Assembly: GCA_030427705.1 (NCBI GenBank)
Contig: JAUIBR010000008.1
Location: forward strand, 120,678 to 184,677
Reading direction: 5' to 3'
DNA: 64,000 nt
Source of the DNA: a bacterium
Lineage (GTDB): Bacteria; Myxococcota_A; Bradymonadia; Bradymonadales; Bradymonadaceae
Below are positions 41,410-49,393 of this stretch, piece by piece. Both the position numbers and the translations under genes were made by a program. The notes below the pieces were generated by a model, which was not told the origin of the DNA, did not search any database, and was given only the letters and a program-made list of their open reading frames with translations. The number at the start of each line of letters is the position of its first letter. Within the stretch, counting starts at the first letter, position 1.

Positions 41410-43020
41410 ATGCGCAAGATTGCATTGTTTACAGTGTTGCTCGGCGTGACCGCGGTCGGCTGTGGCGGCGATGATGCTACGCTTCCAATCAGCATCAACA
41501 ACACAGACGTCCGCTCGAACAACGGCGTCAATAACGTCAACAACGTTAACAAGCAGAACAACGCCAACAATCAGAACAATCTGAACAACGGTAATAATAG
41601 CAACACCAACGCTGCCACCAACGGCATGCCGGGGAACAACGCGGCGCCAATCGCGCCCCGGCGTTGGGCGATGGAGCAGCGCTATACACACGACGCCGAC
41701 CGGATGCTGGGTCGTGTGCTTGAACGCGATAACCTTGAAGGCGCCTGCGACCGTTGGGTAGCCGGCGCGCGTGACGACGTGACGAAGTATCAGTGCGGCA
41801 AGTGGATGTTCTTCTACGAGACGTTCGGCACAGTCGGCATTCCCAAGGGCATCCTGGAGTTCAATCAGAAGTGGTATCAGGACTATTTCGGCCCGGGCTT
41901 CAACAAGTTCGGTTTCGTGCCTGACCCGAATAACGACAAAGGCATGCCGATAGGTCTCGCACCCACGACGGGCACGCTTGGCGACAATATCGAGACGGTG
42001 GCGTTCACCTGCGCGAGCTGCCACTTCGGTCAAATGCCAGACGGCCGCTACGCCGTTGGGTATGGCAACCTCCAGCTTGATTACGGCAAGTTCATCGCGA
42101 CCCTCGGCTCACCGCTGTCGTTGTCGATGAACGCCAATGACCAAAACGTTCATCCAGATGTGCGCGCCGAACTAGGGCCGCTGGTCGAAACCGCAAAGCA
42201 GGACCAGAGCTATATGATTGAGCTGGGCATCCTGGGCTTAAGCCTCTTGAGCGCCAGCCAGGAGAATCTGCCAGATGCCGAGGGTCAGGCGCAGTTCCTG
42301 GCGCTTAAGCCCGGCACGATGGACTTCCTGACGCCCCCGCTTGTGGATGATGGTGTCTGGACCGTTTCGCGAATCCTGTCGCTTTGGAATATCCCGAGCG
42401 AAGCACAACGCGCTGAGTTGGGTATGGAGCACGAGATGCTCTCTTGGACCGGTGGCGCCAAGTCGCTGGACCAATTCATCTCGGGATTTGTTGCGATTGG
42501 CGTCAGTGACCCGGGCGAATGGGGACCCGAGCGGATCGAGCCGCTCAAGGCGTATGTGGCATCGCTTCAGGTGCCTGAGCTTGAGACCAGCCTCAGCCAG
42601 CCAATGGTCGAACAAGGTGCTGAAATCTTCGTCCGCGAAGATTGCGTTGGTTGCCACAACGGTCCAAGCGGCGAGTCAACCCAGGCCTACAGCTTCGACG
42701 AGATCGGCACGGACGGCGCGATGGAGTTCATTTTCAATCCGGACGAGAACGACGTGTTGTGCTGTGGATTTGACGACGGCGACGACCCCGACGAGAGCTA
42801 CCAGGTCACTCGAGGTGTCAAAGCACCACGCATGGTTGGGGTCGAGAATCAGACGAGCTTCCTTCACAACGGGTCGGTCGACAGCCTCCAGCAGCTCTTC
42901 TGTATGCAGACTCGCCCAGTCGACAACAACTTCGCTCAGGGGTCACAAGGCCATGAGTATGGATGTGATTTGTCGCAGGCGGATAAGACTGCGCTGATTA
43001 TGTACTTGAACTCGCTATGA
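41410..43020 (+). CDS. Dihaem c-type cytochrome lipoprotein with Asn-rich linker
   Basis: I take ATG 41410 (GGAG nine bases upstream); an ATG at 41386 precedes it. The lipobox is AVGC, followed by an Asn-rich linker of about 45 residues (NNGVNNVNNVNKQNNANNQ). The body has two haem motifs, CASCH and CVGCH, with the second in a typical cytochrome c peroxidase-like context (EIFVREDCVGCHNGPSGE), a GAMEFIFNPDE segment and KAPRMVGVENQTSFLHNGSV, where TSFLHNGSV matches the distal 'FfHNGs' motif of dihaem peroxidase-like proteins. It is probably a periplasmic electron carrier or oxidoreductase. The 537-residue length is longer than MauG/CcpA types. Confidence 0.85.
   Translation: MRKIALFTVLLGVTAVGCGGDDATLPISINNTDVRSNNGVNNVNNVNKQNNANNQNNLNNGNNSNTNAATNGMPGNNAAPIAPRRWAMEQRYTHDADRMLGRVLERDNLEGACDRWVAGARDDVTKYQCGKWMFFYETFGTVGIPKGILEFNQKWYQDYFGPGFNKFGFVPDPNNDKGMPIGLAPTTGTLGDNIETVAFTCASCHFGQMPDGRYAVGYGNLQLDYGKFIATLGSPLSLSMNANDQNVHPDVRAELGPLVETAKQDQSYMIELGILGLSLLSASQENLPDAEGQAQFLALKPGTMDFLTPPLVDDGVWTVSRILSLWNIPSEAQRAELGMEHEMLSWTGGAKSLDQFISGFVAIGVSDPGEWGPERIEPLKAYVASLQVPELETSLSQPMVEQGAEIFVREDCVGCHNGPSGESTQAYSFDEIGTDGAMEFIFNPDENDVLCCGFDDGDDPDESYQVTRGVKAPRMVGVENQTSFLHNGSVDSLQQLFCMQTRPVDNNFAQGSQGHEYGCDLSQADKTALIMYLNSL
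41500..41640 (+). repeat. Asn-rich (NNx)n coding repeat in the dihaem cytochrome lipoprotein
   Basis: About 140 bp of AAC/AAT-rich codons encode NNx repeats (NNVNNVNKQNNANNQNNLNNGNN). The composition is like the linkers of the two lipoproteins near the left edge. Confidence 0.8.
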
Positions 43021-43105
43021 ATCTGCTTCGCGCGGGCTGCTTTGCGCTAGCTGCTTTGCGCTGGCTGCTTCGCGCTGGGACTGTGGCTGCTCGAGTGTGG
43101 TGAAT
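43021..43105. repeat. GCTGCTTCGCGCTG-type short tandem repeat, left block
   Basis: About four imperfect 14-bp units (GCTGCTTTGCGCTA, GCTGCTTTGCGCTG, GCTGCTTCGCGCTG) directly follow the cytochrome stop. The inverse unit occurs behind the next gene at 43686-43775, so the lipoprotein gene at 43158 is bracketed by inverted blocks. Confidence 0.65.
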
Positions 43106-43157
43106 TTTGATTGGGGGTTGGGCGTCTGAGAATCAAACGATGTATGATGAGTTTGAT

Positions 43158-43685
43158 ATGAAGATTTTTTTGATTTTGTTCGCACTGCTGGTGGCCTCTG
43201 GATGCAAATGCTCTGAGGACCACGAGTACTTAACCCTTGGAATCTCGAGCACTCCCGACCCCGAGGTAACGGCGGGTATCACGACTCCGAAGTGGAATCA
43301 GACCCTGCCTATTCTTCCGACCCACTATTTGGTGGCTTCCGCAAATTACGGTCCTGAAGACCGCGAGCCGACCGACGAGGTTTTTGAACTCTACGACACG
43401 ACCGAAGAGCCGCCTGTGCAACTCGAGTACGTGCCGCGCAAATGCGAGGAGTTTGACGAAATGCCAATCGGGACATGCGCATCCAACGCAGGGAGCGATA
43501 CGTGCAATTCGCTCTCGAAAGACTTCGTGCAGACCGCGCCGTTCGAGGAAGGTCGCACCTACGCTCTGGTCCATCGTATCGGCACAGGTAACGGCGAGAA
43601 GCTTAGTTGGGACGGCGAACGACAAGAGTTCGCCGGCGCCGAATCCCTAGTCATGAATATCGAGATACTTGAAGTCGAGCAATGA
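43158..43685 (+). CDS. Lipoprotein of unknown function
   Basis: ATG 43158 starts a signal with lipobox VASGC (second Cys in CKC). The 175-residue product has a beta-rich mature part with ILPTHYLVASANYGPED, VFELYDTTEEPPVQLEYVPRKCEEFDEMP, and YALVHRIGTG. Four further cysteines suggest disulfides. No upstream ribosome site is strong. It is bracketed by inverted copies of a 14-bp repeat. Confidence 0.65.
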   Translation: MKIFLILFALLVASGCKCSEDHEYLTLGISSTPDPEVTAGITTPKWNQTLPILPTHYLVASANYGPEDREPTDEVFELYDTTEEPPVQLEYVPRKCEEFDEMPIGTCASNAGSDTCNSLSKDFVQTAPFEEGRTYALVHRIGTGNGEKLSWDGERQEFAGAESLVMNIEILEVEQ

Positions 43686-43775
43686 CGCGCGCAAAGCAGC
43701 CAGCGGCGAGCGAAGCGATGCCGGAGCCGGTCCGCGCGAAGTAGCCAGCGCGAAGCAGCGAGCTAGCGAAGATAA
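43686..43775. repeat. GCGAAGCAGCCAGC-type short tandem repeat, right block
   Basis: Units such as GCAAAGCAGCCAGCG, GCGAAGTAGCCAGC and GCGAAGCAGCGAGC lie between the converging ends of the lipoprotein and desaturase genes. They are inverted relative to the block at 43021-43105. Confidence 0.65.
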
Positions 43776-44870
43776 CTATTCAGCAGCGGCTGGAACAACG
43801 TCATCAGTCTGCACAAGCTCTTTGACGTTGAACCGCTTCAAGCGGCGTTTGATGAGGTCGACCTTCTCGTCGATGGTCAGGCTGCGTTCAGGGTCAAGGT
43901 CGACCATGAAAGATGCCAGCAGTTTGTAGCGCTTGGTCATCAGCATCACCCACATCATGAAGTAGTCGATCTTGCGGAAGACAAACGACTGATGCTTCAG
44001 AATCTCTTCCTGCTTGTCGACAAAGTCTTGTGGCATGTCCAGCCAGTGGCGGCTAGATTTCAGGTGATGGCCCAGGTGGTAGCCGTCGTTGAAGCAGCTG
44101 TGGTTGTACGGCGAGTTGATAAAGGTCACGACGGTCCGATAGTCGTTGTCCCAGTCTTCCGGGTCCACAAATGCATGCTGAGTCCAGTTACCGGCCATCA
44201 GCAAAAAGCGCGTCATGATGAGCGGCCCGAAGTAGATCGTGAGACCCGCTTTCCAGTTGTAGATGGTCATGAGCGTGGCAACCAGGTACCAGACGCCTTC
44301 ACCAACGAACATGCGCTTCAGAAGCTTGGGGTGCTTGCGTTTCAAGTACCCAATAAGCTCGAACGTACCCACAAACAGGAAGCTGAAATAGTAGCGCAAA
44401 AAGTCGATGAAACTGTCGCGCTGGTACTTCATCGTCGAGCTCAAATCGTCCGGAAGGTTACCTTCCTTGTGATGCATGCCCAGGTGGTGGGCAAAGTAGC
44501 TCTCGGGCGGTTGGCCGACGTGCGGTCCAATCACCCATGGGATGAAGTAGTTGAGGATCTTGTACTCCTTTTTGAAGAGCTGTCGGTGCGAAGTGTTGTG
44601 CAGCATTAGGATGAACGGCCCAAGGCTGAGCAGGTAAACCACCCAGTAGATTGCGGCCATCCACCACTCAAACATCCCCGAGAAGATCAGGAAGAGTGAT
44701 GCGGGAACGAAGAACAAAGCCTGTTTGATGGCGAGCTGCACGAACGGCAGGTCGCGTCGGTCCTTCACCATGTTCTCGAAAAGTGAGCTGGGGAAGGGGA
44801 TCTTGGCGTCCGGGTCGTAGACCGGGTCTGTAATCTTAATTCCGTTAACTTCTAACACATCAATACCCAA
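43776..44870 (-). CDS. Membrane fatty acid desaturase
   Basis: The 364-residue protein has the di-iron His clusters of membrane desaturases: HNTSHR, FAHHLGMHH and DGYHLGHH, plus WTQHAF. Four or more membrane helices are visible (for example ALFFVPASLFLIF and WWMAAIYWVVYLL). The fold is that of the FA_desaturase superfamily, which introduces double bonds or hydroxyl groups into acyl chains or carotenoids. The first codon is TTG 44870 without a clear ribosome site; GTG 44858 is an alternative. The gene lies alone, facing an intergenic element upstream. Regiospecificity is unknown. Confidence 0.85.
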   Translation of the reverse strand: MGIDVLEVNGIKITDPVYDPDAKIPFPSSLFENMVKDRRDLPFVQLAIKQALFFVPASLFLIFSGMFEWWMAAIYWVVYLLSLGPFILMLHNTSHRQLFKKEYKILNYFIPWVIGPHVGQPPESYFAHHLGMHHKEGNLPDDLSSTMKYQRDSFIDFLRYYFSFLFVGTFELIGYLKRKHPKLLKRMFVGEGVWYLVATLMTIYNWKAGLTIYFGPLIMTRFLLMAGNWTQHAFVDPEDWDNDYRTVVTFINSPYNHSCFNDGYHLGHHLKSSRHWLDMPQDFVDKQEEILKHQSFVFRKIDYFMMWVMLMTKRYKLLASFMVDLDPERSLTIDEKVDLIKRRLKRFNVKELVQTDDVVPAAAE

Positions 44871-44925
44871 CGGTTAGTGCCGAGGTCTTGGTAGGGATTT
44901 TGTGGCGGTTAGTCAATAGGTGGAC

Positions 44926-45582
44926 GGGAGGTTGAGGGAGGTAGAAGAGATATCCGCAGAGGCTCCGGAGGTACGGAAGGTACCGGAGGAGTTTTTTCCT
45001 CTGCGGATATCTTTGGTCCCTACGCGGCTTCATCGGTTACTAGTTCGGATTTTCGGTCAGACAACGAGACCCTCCGAACGCCGTTGCGCAAACTTGGTGC
45101 ATTGAAGTTAATCAACAAACCAGTCTCGATTCCGGCTAGCTTCAGATAGGTCAACAATTGAAACTTGTGCTCGTCGATCAACTTGTTGACTGTCTTCAGT
45201 TCCAAGATGATTCGGTCATCCACGACCAAATCAGCCACGTAGGCCCGTTCCTCCAACACTTCACCTTCATAAACCAACGGGTAAGCCTTTTGACGCTCAA
45301 CTCTATGTCCGGCCTTGATGAGCTCTCGTTCAAGCGCAGAAAGGTACGCCCGCTCGAGAAGCCCGCGACCCAACACGGTGTGGACCTTCATCGCCAACCC
45401 AATGATTTCGTAGGTAAATTTGTCTTCCATGCATTCTCCTGATGTTGATTGCCGACCATTCGGCAACCCGTTATCGGAAGATGGCATCGACCCGTTGCAA
45501 GAAAAGAAAGAAACCTCGAGTACCTCAGTTACCTCGGGAGCCTCTGCGGATATCTCCAAGACCTCCCTCAACCTCCCTCACC
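44926..45582. mobile_element. Hairpin element, family 2, carrying a GxxExxY gene
   Basis: The left arm (44926-45000) contains GGGAGGTTGAGGGAGGT, GAGATATCCGCAGAGGCTCC and three GGAGGTACC-like units. The right arm (about 45508-45582) is its inverted copy at roughly 80 percent identity. The left side has a further inner hairpin (GATATCCGCAGAGG at 44949 against CCTCTGCGGATATC to 45011). Between the arms is a GxxExxY gene on the minus strand. The arms are unrelated to those of family 1. The element ends 5 bp from the stop codon of the TonB receptor gene. No target duplication was found by eye. Confidence 0.72.
45020..45430 (-). CDS. GxxExxY family protein (PD-(D/E)xK nuclease-like)
   Basis: The start is ATG 45430 with an AGGAG site, giving 136 residues. 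The motif is GLLERAY, an exact GxxExxY. AYVADLVVDD and IILELKTV supply the D...ExK core, then KFQLLTYLKLAGIETGLLINFNA and GVRRVSL, all hallmarks of the family. The longer open frame up to 45571 is a translation of the right repeat arm and should not be used as the start. It is clearly related to the protein at 10802-11269 but sits in a different type of element. Confidence 0.92.
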   Translation of the reverse strand: MEDKFTYEIIGLAMKVHTVLGRGLLERAYLSALERELIKAGHRVERQKAYPLVYEGEVLEERAYVADLVVDDRIILELKTVNKLIDEHKFQLLTYLKLAGIETGLLINFNAPSLRNGVRRVSLSDRKSELVTDEAA

Positions 45583-45587
45583 GAACG

Positions 45588-48035
45588 TCACCTAATTTCA
45601 AAATTCCACCGAACCCCACCCTGCACCATAAACGGCTTGATGGGTCTCGCTCCGAATGGACGGCGTGAGGCGATGGCTTCGTTCATCGTGAGGTTCTCGG
45701 CCTTCGCATAGACCTCGAGGTCTTCGATGATTGTGTAGCCGGCGATGACGTCGAGGATGAAGTAGTCATCAGTGAAGAGCGCGTCATCGCCTTGTGATGC
45801 TTCCTCGCGCATTTTGGCGGTATAGGAGCCGTTGGCCGTGATTCGGAAGATGTCGTTCGTCACGGTTAGACGAAGGCTGCCACGGTGTTTTGGCAGGTAC
45901 GGAAGCTCGTCACCTTCTTCAACCGTGCCGTATTGCGGATTGTCCGAGACAAATCCTGATTTGAACTCCGAAGTCGCGAACGTGTACGCAGCGCGCACGG
46001 GAAGTTTGAAGTCACCAAACAGCGGGAACGTCCATGTGGCCATGGCTTCCAGACCAAACACATCGACCTCACCGCCATTGAATTGCGAGTCCAGGTCCGT
46101 TGCGTCGCAACCTGCGCTGAACGTGCACTCGCCCAGCAGGTTATTATAGTCATTGAAGAACCCGATGAGCTCGATGAGCCGCTCGTTTTCTGAGTCTGCG
46201 TAACGAAGCCCTGCCTCATAATTTACGCTGGTCTCCGGCTCGACTTCGTCAGGCTGACCTGGCGAGACGGGACTGAAGCCTCGGTGAACACCTGCGATCG
46301 CGCCCAAATGCGGGAGGAACTCCCAGTGCACTCCCAGACCCGGAATCAGCACAAATTGGTCATTGGTAACGCTCGTTCCAGCGAGTTCATCGTCCAACGT
46401 GGCCGAGATAATCTCGGTGCGGACGCCGCCGGCAAACGTGAGTTGCCAGAACGAAAACTGGTCCGTGACCCATGCGGCAATGGCGGTCGTCTTTCCGGTG
46501 TTCTGGGTCGTGGTTCGTTGGTCCGACCCATCTGAAACCAAGCGTCCATTCTGCATCAGGAAGCCATCTTCGGTGTGGTCACGCTCGATCTGGTCGTAGT
46601 GCGCGCGAACCCCAACCTTGGCGTTGTTGGACCAGGTTTCAGCATCGAACTTGTGGGATGCCACGACCTGCACGCCCTGTGACACGAATCGACGCTGGTT
46701 ATCGCCAAGGTTCAGTGTTTCTGCGGCAGACGCGCTGTCCTGTTCTCCGGTCAGCACATCATAGAAGACCTGGTTTACGCCGTTTGTTGGGTCTTGAAGG
46801 ATATCGAAGAGCGGAGGGCCGCCCTGAAATCCATTCACCTTGAACCATGAGCGATAGAAGTCGTGCCGGTAAGCGGCGGCATCGAGTTTGAACGTGTCGC
46901 CGACCTCCATGGTGTAGAATAGCTCCGCCTGGGTTCGCCACCAATCCATCAAGTCCTTTTCGCTCGATACGTATCGGCGGTAGGGATTGTCGTCGAAGTC
47001 TGCATCGGTCAGGCCCAGGTAGGTTTCGTTTGAGAGCTCACGCGAGAAGCCCAGTTTCAGGTCCAGCTGGTGGTACACCTTGGCGTCAAAGCTCGTGTTC
47101 AAGCGGCCTTTAGCCATGAACTCTTGTCGATTGAAACCGGTGTCTCCACCACCATCGAGCTCTTTGAATCCGTCAGATTGCCAGTGGATACCCTCAACCA
47201 CGAATCCACCCCATTCGGTGCTAGCGCCTAACCACGCATGCCCCTTGCCGGTCAGGTACGAGCCGAAGTTCGCGTCGACACCACCGCTCAGGAAATATGG
47301 GATGTCGCGGGTCACCCAGTTCATCGCTCCGCCAATAGTGTTCGGTCCGTACTCGACCGCTCCGGGCCCCTTGTAGATCTCGACACCCACCATCCGACTT
47401 GCGATTGGGAAGTAGTATGCCGCAGGCGCAGAGTAGGGCGCAGGCCCAAACAAAATGCCGTCTTCCATCAATGTGACCTTCTTGCTTCGGTCACTGTTGG
47501 CACCGCGGATTCCAATATTGGGTCGCAGCCCGAATCCATCTTCGCCGCGGGCGTAAACACTGGGAACCGATGTCGCAATCTGGCTCGCGTCGTCGTACTG
47601 AAGCTGCTTGAGCTCCTTTTCGTCGATGCGCTGTGCCGCTCCGCCGATCTTTGCCAGCTTCTCAGGCGTGATGAGGCGAGTATCGACGCGGTATTCGGGG
47701 TCTTCCTCGGTTGTGTCGTCGGCCGCCTCTTCATAGGCGACTTCTTCGACATCTGCGGCGACCTCCACGTCGTCGACAGGTGCTTCTTCTGGCTCTACTT
47801 CGACAGGTTCCGCAGGTTCAACCGGCTCCGGCTCCGGCTCAGGCTCAGACTCAGACTCAGACTCAGACTCAGGCTCAGGCTCAGGCTCAGCAGGTTCGCT
47901 TTCGACTGGAGGCTCGGCTTCTGCCGGTTCCTCAGTCTCGACAGGAGGTTCCTGAGAGTCCTGTGCGCCTGCGATGAGCGGAAGCGCAAACATGAATGTG
48001 AAGCAGCAAATCGCTGCGATTGTCCGGGAATTCAT
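45588..48035 (-). CDS. TonB-dependent outer-membrane receptor (iron/siderophore type)
   Basis: The start is ATG 48035 (MNSRTIAAICC...), which overlaps the HTTM gene stop by 4 bp. A signal peptide precedes an acidic Pro/Glu/Ser repeat region (EPEPEPESESESESEPEPEP), perhaps a flexible periplasmic spacer. The plug domain shows ASQIATSVPSVYARG, RPNIGIRGANSDRSKKVTLM and EYGPNTIGGAMNW. The barrel ends in GGVRWNFEIR, so the last residue is not the usual Phe. The plug is closest in style to FecA-like receptors. Fur-box-like sites upstream of the operon point to iron. No TonB box was identified with certainty. Confidence 0.9.
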   Translation of the reverse strand: MNSRTIAAICCFTFMFALPLIAGAQDSQEPPVETEEPAEAEPPVESEPAEPEPEPESESESESEPEPEPEPVEPAEPVEVEPEEAPVDDVEVAADVEEVAYEEAADDTTEEDPEYRVDTRLITPEKLAKIGGAAQRIDEKELKQLQYDDASQIATSVPSVYARGEDGFGLRPNIGIRGANSDRSKKVTLMEDGILFGPAPYSAPAAYYFPIASRMVGVEIYKGPGAVEYGPNTIGGAMNWVTRDIPYFLSGGVDANFGSYLTGKGHAWLGASTEWGGFVVEGIHWQSDGFKELDGGGDTGFNRQEFMAKGRLNTSFDAKVYHQLDLKLGFSRELSNETYLGLTDADFDDNPYRRYVSSEKDLMDWWRTQAELFYTMEVGDTFKLDAAAYRHDFYRSWFKVNGFQGGPPLFDILQDPTNGVNQVFYDVLTGEQDSASAAETLNLGDNQRRFVSQGVQVVASHKFDAETWSNNAKVGVRAHYDQIERDHTEDGFLMQNGRLVSDGSDQRTTTQNTGKTTAIAAWVTDQFSFWQLTFAGGVRTEIISATLDDELAGTSVTNDQFVLIPGLGVHWEFLPHLGAIAGVHRGFSPVSPGQPDEVEPETSVNYEAGLRYADSENERLIELIGFFNDYNNLLGECTFSAGCDATDLDSQFNGGEVDVFGLEAMATWTFPLFGDFKLPVRAAYTFATSEFKSGFVSDNPQYGTVEEGDELPYLPKHRGSLRLTVTNDIFRITANGSYTAKMREEASQGDDALFTDDYFILDVIAGYTIIEDLEVYAKAENLTMNEAIASRRPFGARPIKPFMVQGGVRWNFEIR

Positions 48036-49393
48036 CGTTGGACTATTCGTGGTCGGAAAGGAGCATCGACGGGCGCGTCCGTTATCCATTTAGCTGGCGC
48101 AATACCGTCAGAAATTGACATTAAATTAACATTTGGGTCGATCAACAACCTTGGCTTTCGTCCATTCATCGAGACGAGCGCATCGACATAAACCTCCGCC
48201 GAACCATGCTTGGCCGCGTAGTCGCGACCGATATGGTGACCGAGCTGAAGAATCATGTCGGGTTGTCCCGAAAACTCGCGCTCCTGGTCCGCGGTCAAGT
48301 AGTCACACGGAGTGACCTGAAGCTCACGGTCGCGAGTCGGTACTTTGACACGATAGGTTACGGCCCCGTTCTTTTCGCGAATCATGACCTTCCAAGACCA
48401 GCGCATGCCTTCCTCGGTCCACAACACATCGCCAGGGTAGGCGAGGTGGCGCCACGGCATGGCAAACAAGACGCTGGCGAGCAGGACGAATCCGGCCACG
48501 CCAAGTCGAAGGCGTCGGCTATCAAACGAGACCTTTGGAAGTTCGAATTTGCGGCCAAATCGTGGCCAGCTTGGGTCAAAGAAGATGGTGGCACAGCCAA
48601 CCATAATCAGCGGGAAAAGCCCGATGGCGAAGAAGTAGCCGGTAAGTCCGTGGAAGGCCAAGACGGCTGCGTAAGCGTACTTGCGTGTCTTGGGCCAAAG
48701 CAGCCACGCGACGATCGTCGTATCAAACAAGAACCCCGCCCACGACATCCCCAGGGCTACCCACCACTCGCCCAGGTACGCCCCGATAATGGGTGCCTCA
48801 ACACGCGAGGACATCCATAGCGACATGGGTTGCGCGTCCAAAAGCCAGTCGCTTCCGAACTTCGCGATGCCGGCGAAGAAGTAGACGCAGGCAACCTGGA
48901 AGCGCACGACCCAAAGGTGCAATGCGGGCGTTACCTCGGACCGAATGTCCGGCCAAATCAACGCATCGATGGACCACTTGCGATTCAGCGGCAAGAAGCA
49001 CATCCAGAAGGCTAGCAGGCTGACGAGGTAGTAGTGGTTAAGATACATCGTGACATCGATGAGCTCGACGTACGTGAACAGCAGGAAAAACGCGATGATG
49101 GCGGGTCGGTACAAGAACCCAGCAGCCACCATGAGGCTAAGAATTGCCAGCACCACAAATGCGCCGTGCATCGCGACGGGGCTAAGTGGTTCGACCCATT
49201 CGAAGCCAAAGTATTTGAAGTGAAACTGAGGCGCGACGTAGAAGCGATTGACCCAGTCGTATGCCAGGAATCGCACACAACCAATGAAGCCGATGATGCC
49301 GAAGATCATGCGGAACACGGCAAGGCTCGACGCGTCCACCGGTGCGGCGGCGCGTTCCACGAGTCGTTGCCAAATGTTCCGCGGCGTCAGCAT
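48032..49393 (-). CDS. HTTM domain membrane protein (vitamin K-dependent carboxylase-like)
   Basis: The 453-residue protein has the N-terminal helices of the HTTM/VKGC superfamily: AVFRMIFGIIGFIGC, LIDVTMYLNHYYLVSLLAFWM and FQVACVYFFAGIAKFGSDWL, which match the family signature. The C-terminal third lies outside the membrane. HTTM genes are known next to imelysin and TonB receptor genes in iron loci, as here. Biochemical activity in bacteria is unproven. It overlaps the imelysin stop by one base and the TonB receptor start by four. Confidence 0.88.
   Translation of the reverse strand: MLTPRNIWQRLVERAAAPVDASSLAVFRMIFGIIGFIGCVRFLAYDWVNRFYVAPQFHFKYFGFEWVEPLSPVAMHGAFVVLAILSLMVAAGFLYRPAIIAFFLLFTYVELIDVTMYLNHYYLVSLLAFWMCFLPLNRKWSIDALIWPDIRSEVTPALHLWVVRFQVACVYFFAGIAKFGSDWLLDAQPMSLWMSSRVEAPIIGAYLGEWWVALGMSWAGFLFDTTIVAWLLWPKTRKYAYAAVLAFHGLTGYFFAIGLFPLIMVGCATIFFDPSWPRFGRKFELPKVSFDSRRLRLGVAGFVLLASVLFAMPWRHLAYPGDVLWTEEGMRWSWKVMIREKNGAVTYRVKVPTRDRELQVTPCDYLTADQEREFSGQPDMILQLGHHIGRDYAAKHGSAEVYVDALVSMNGRKPRLLIDPNVNLMSISDGIAPAKWITDAPVDAPFRPRIVQR

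Noticed and set aside
45431..45571. N-terminal extension of the second GxxExxY protein
   Set aside because: It translates the right repeat arm of the element; ATG 45430 has a good ribosome site and fits the family length.
47795..47989. Leu/Ser-rich and Arg/Leu-rich frames over 47.7-48.0 kb
   Set aside because: They come from the Pro/Glu/Ser repeat of the TonB receptor read in other frames.
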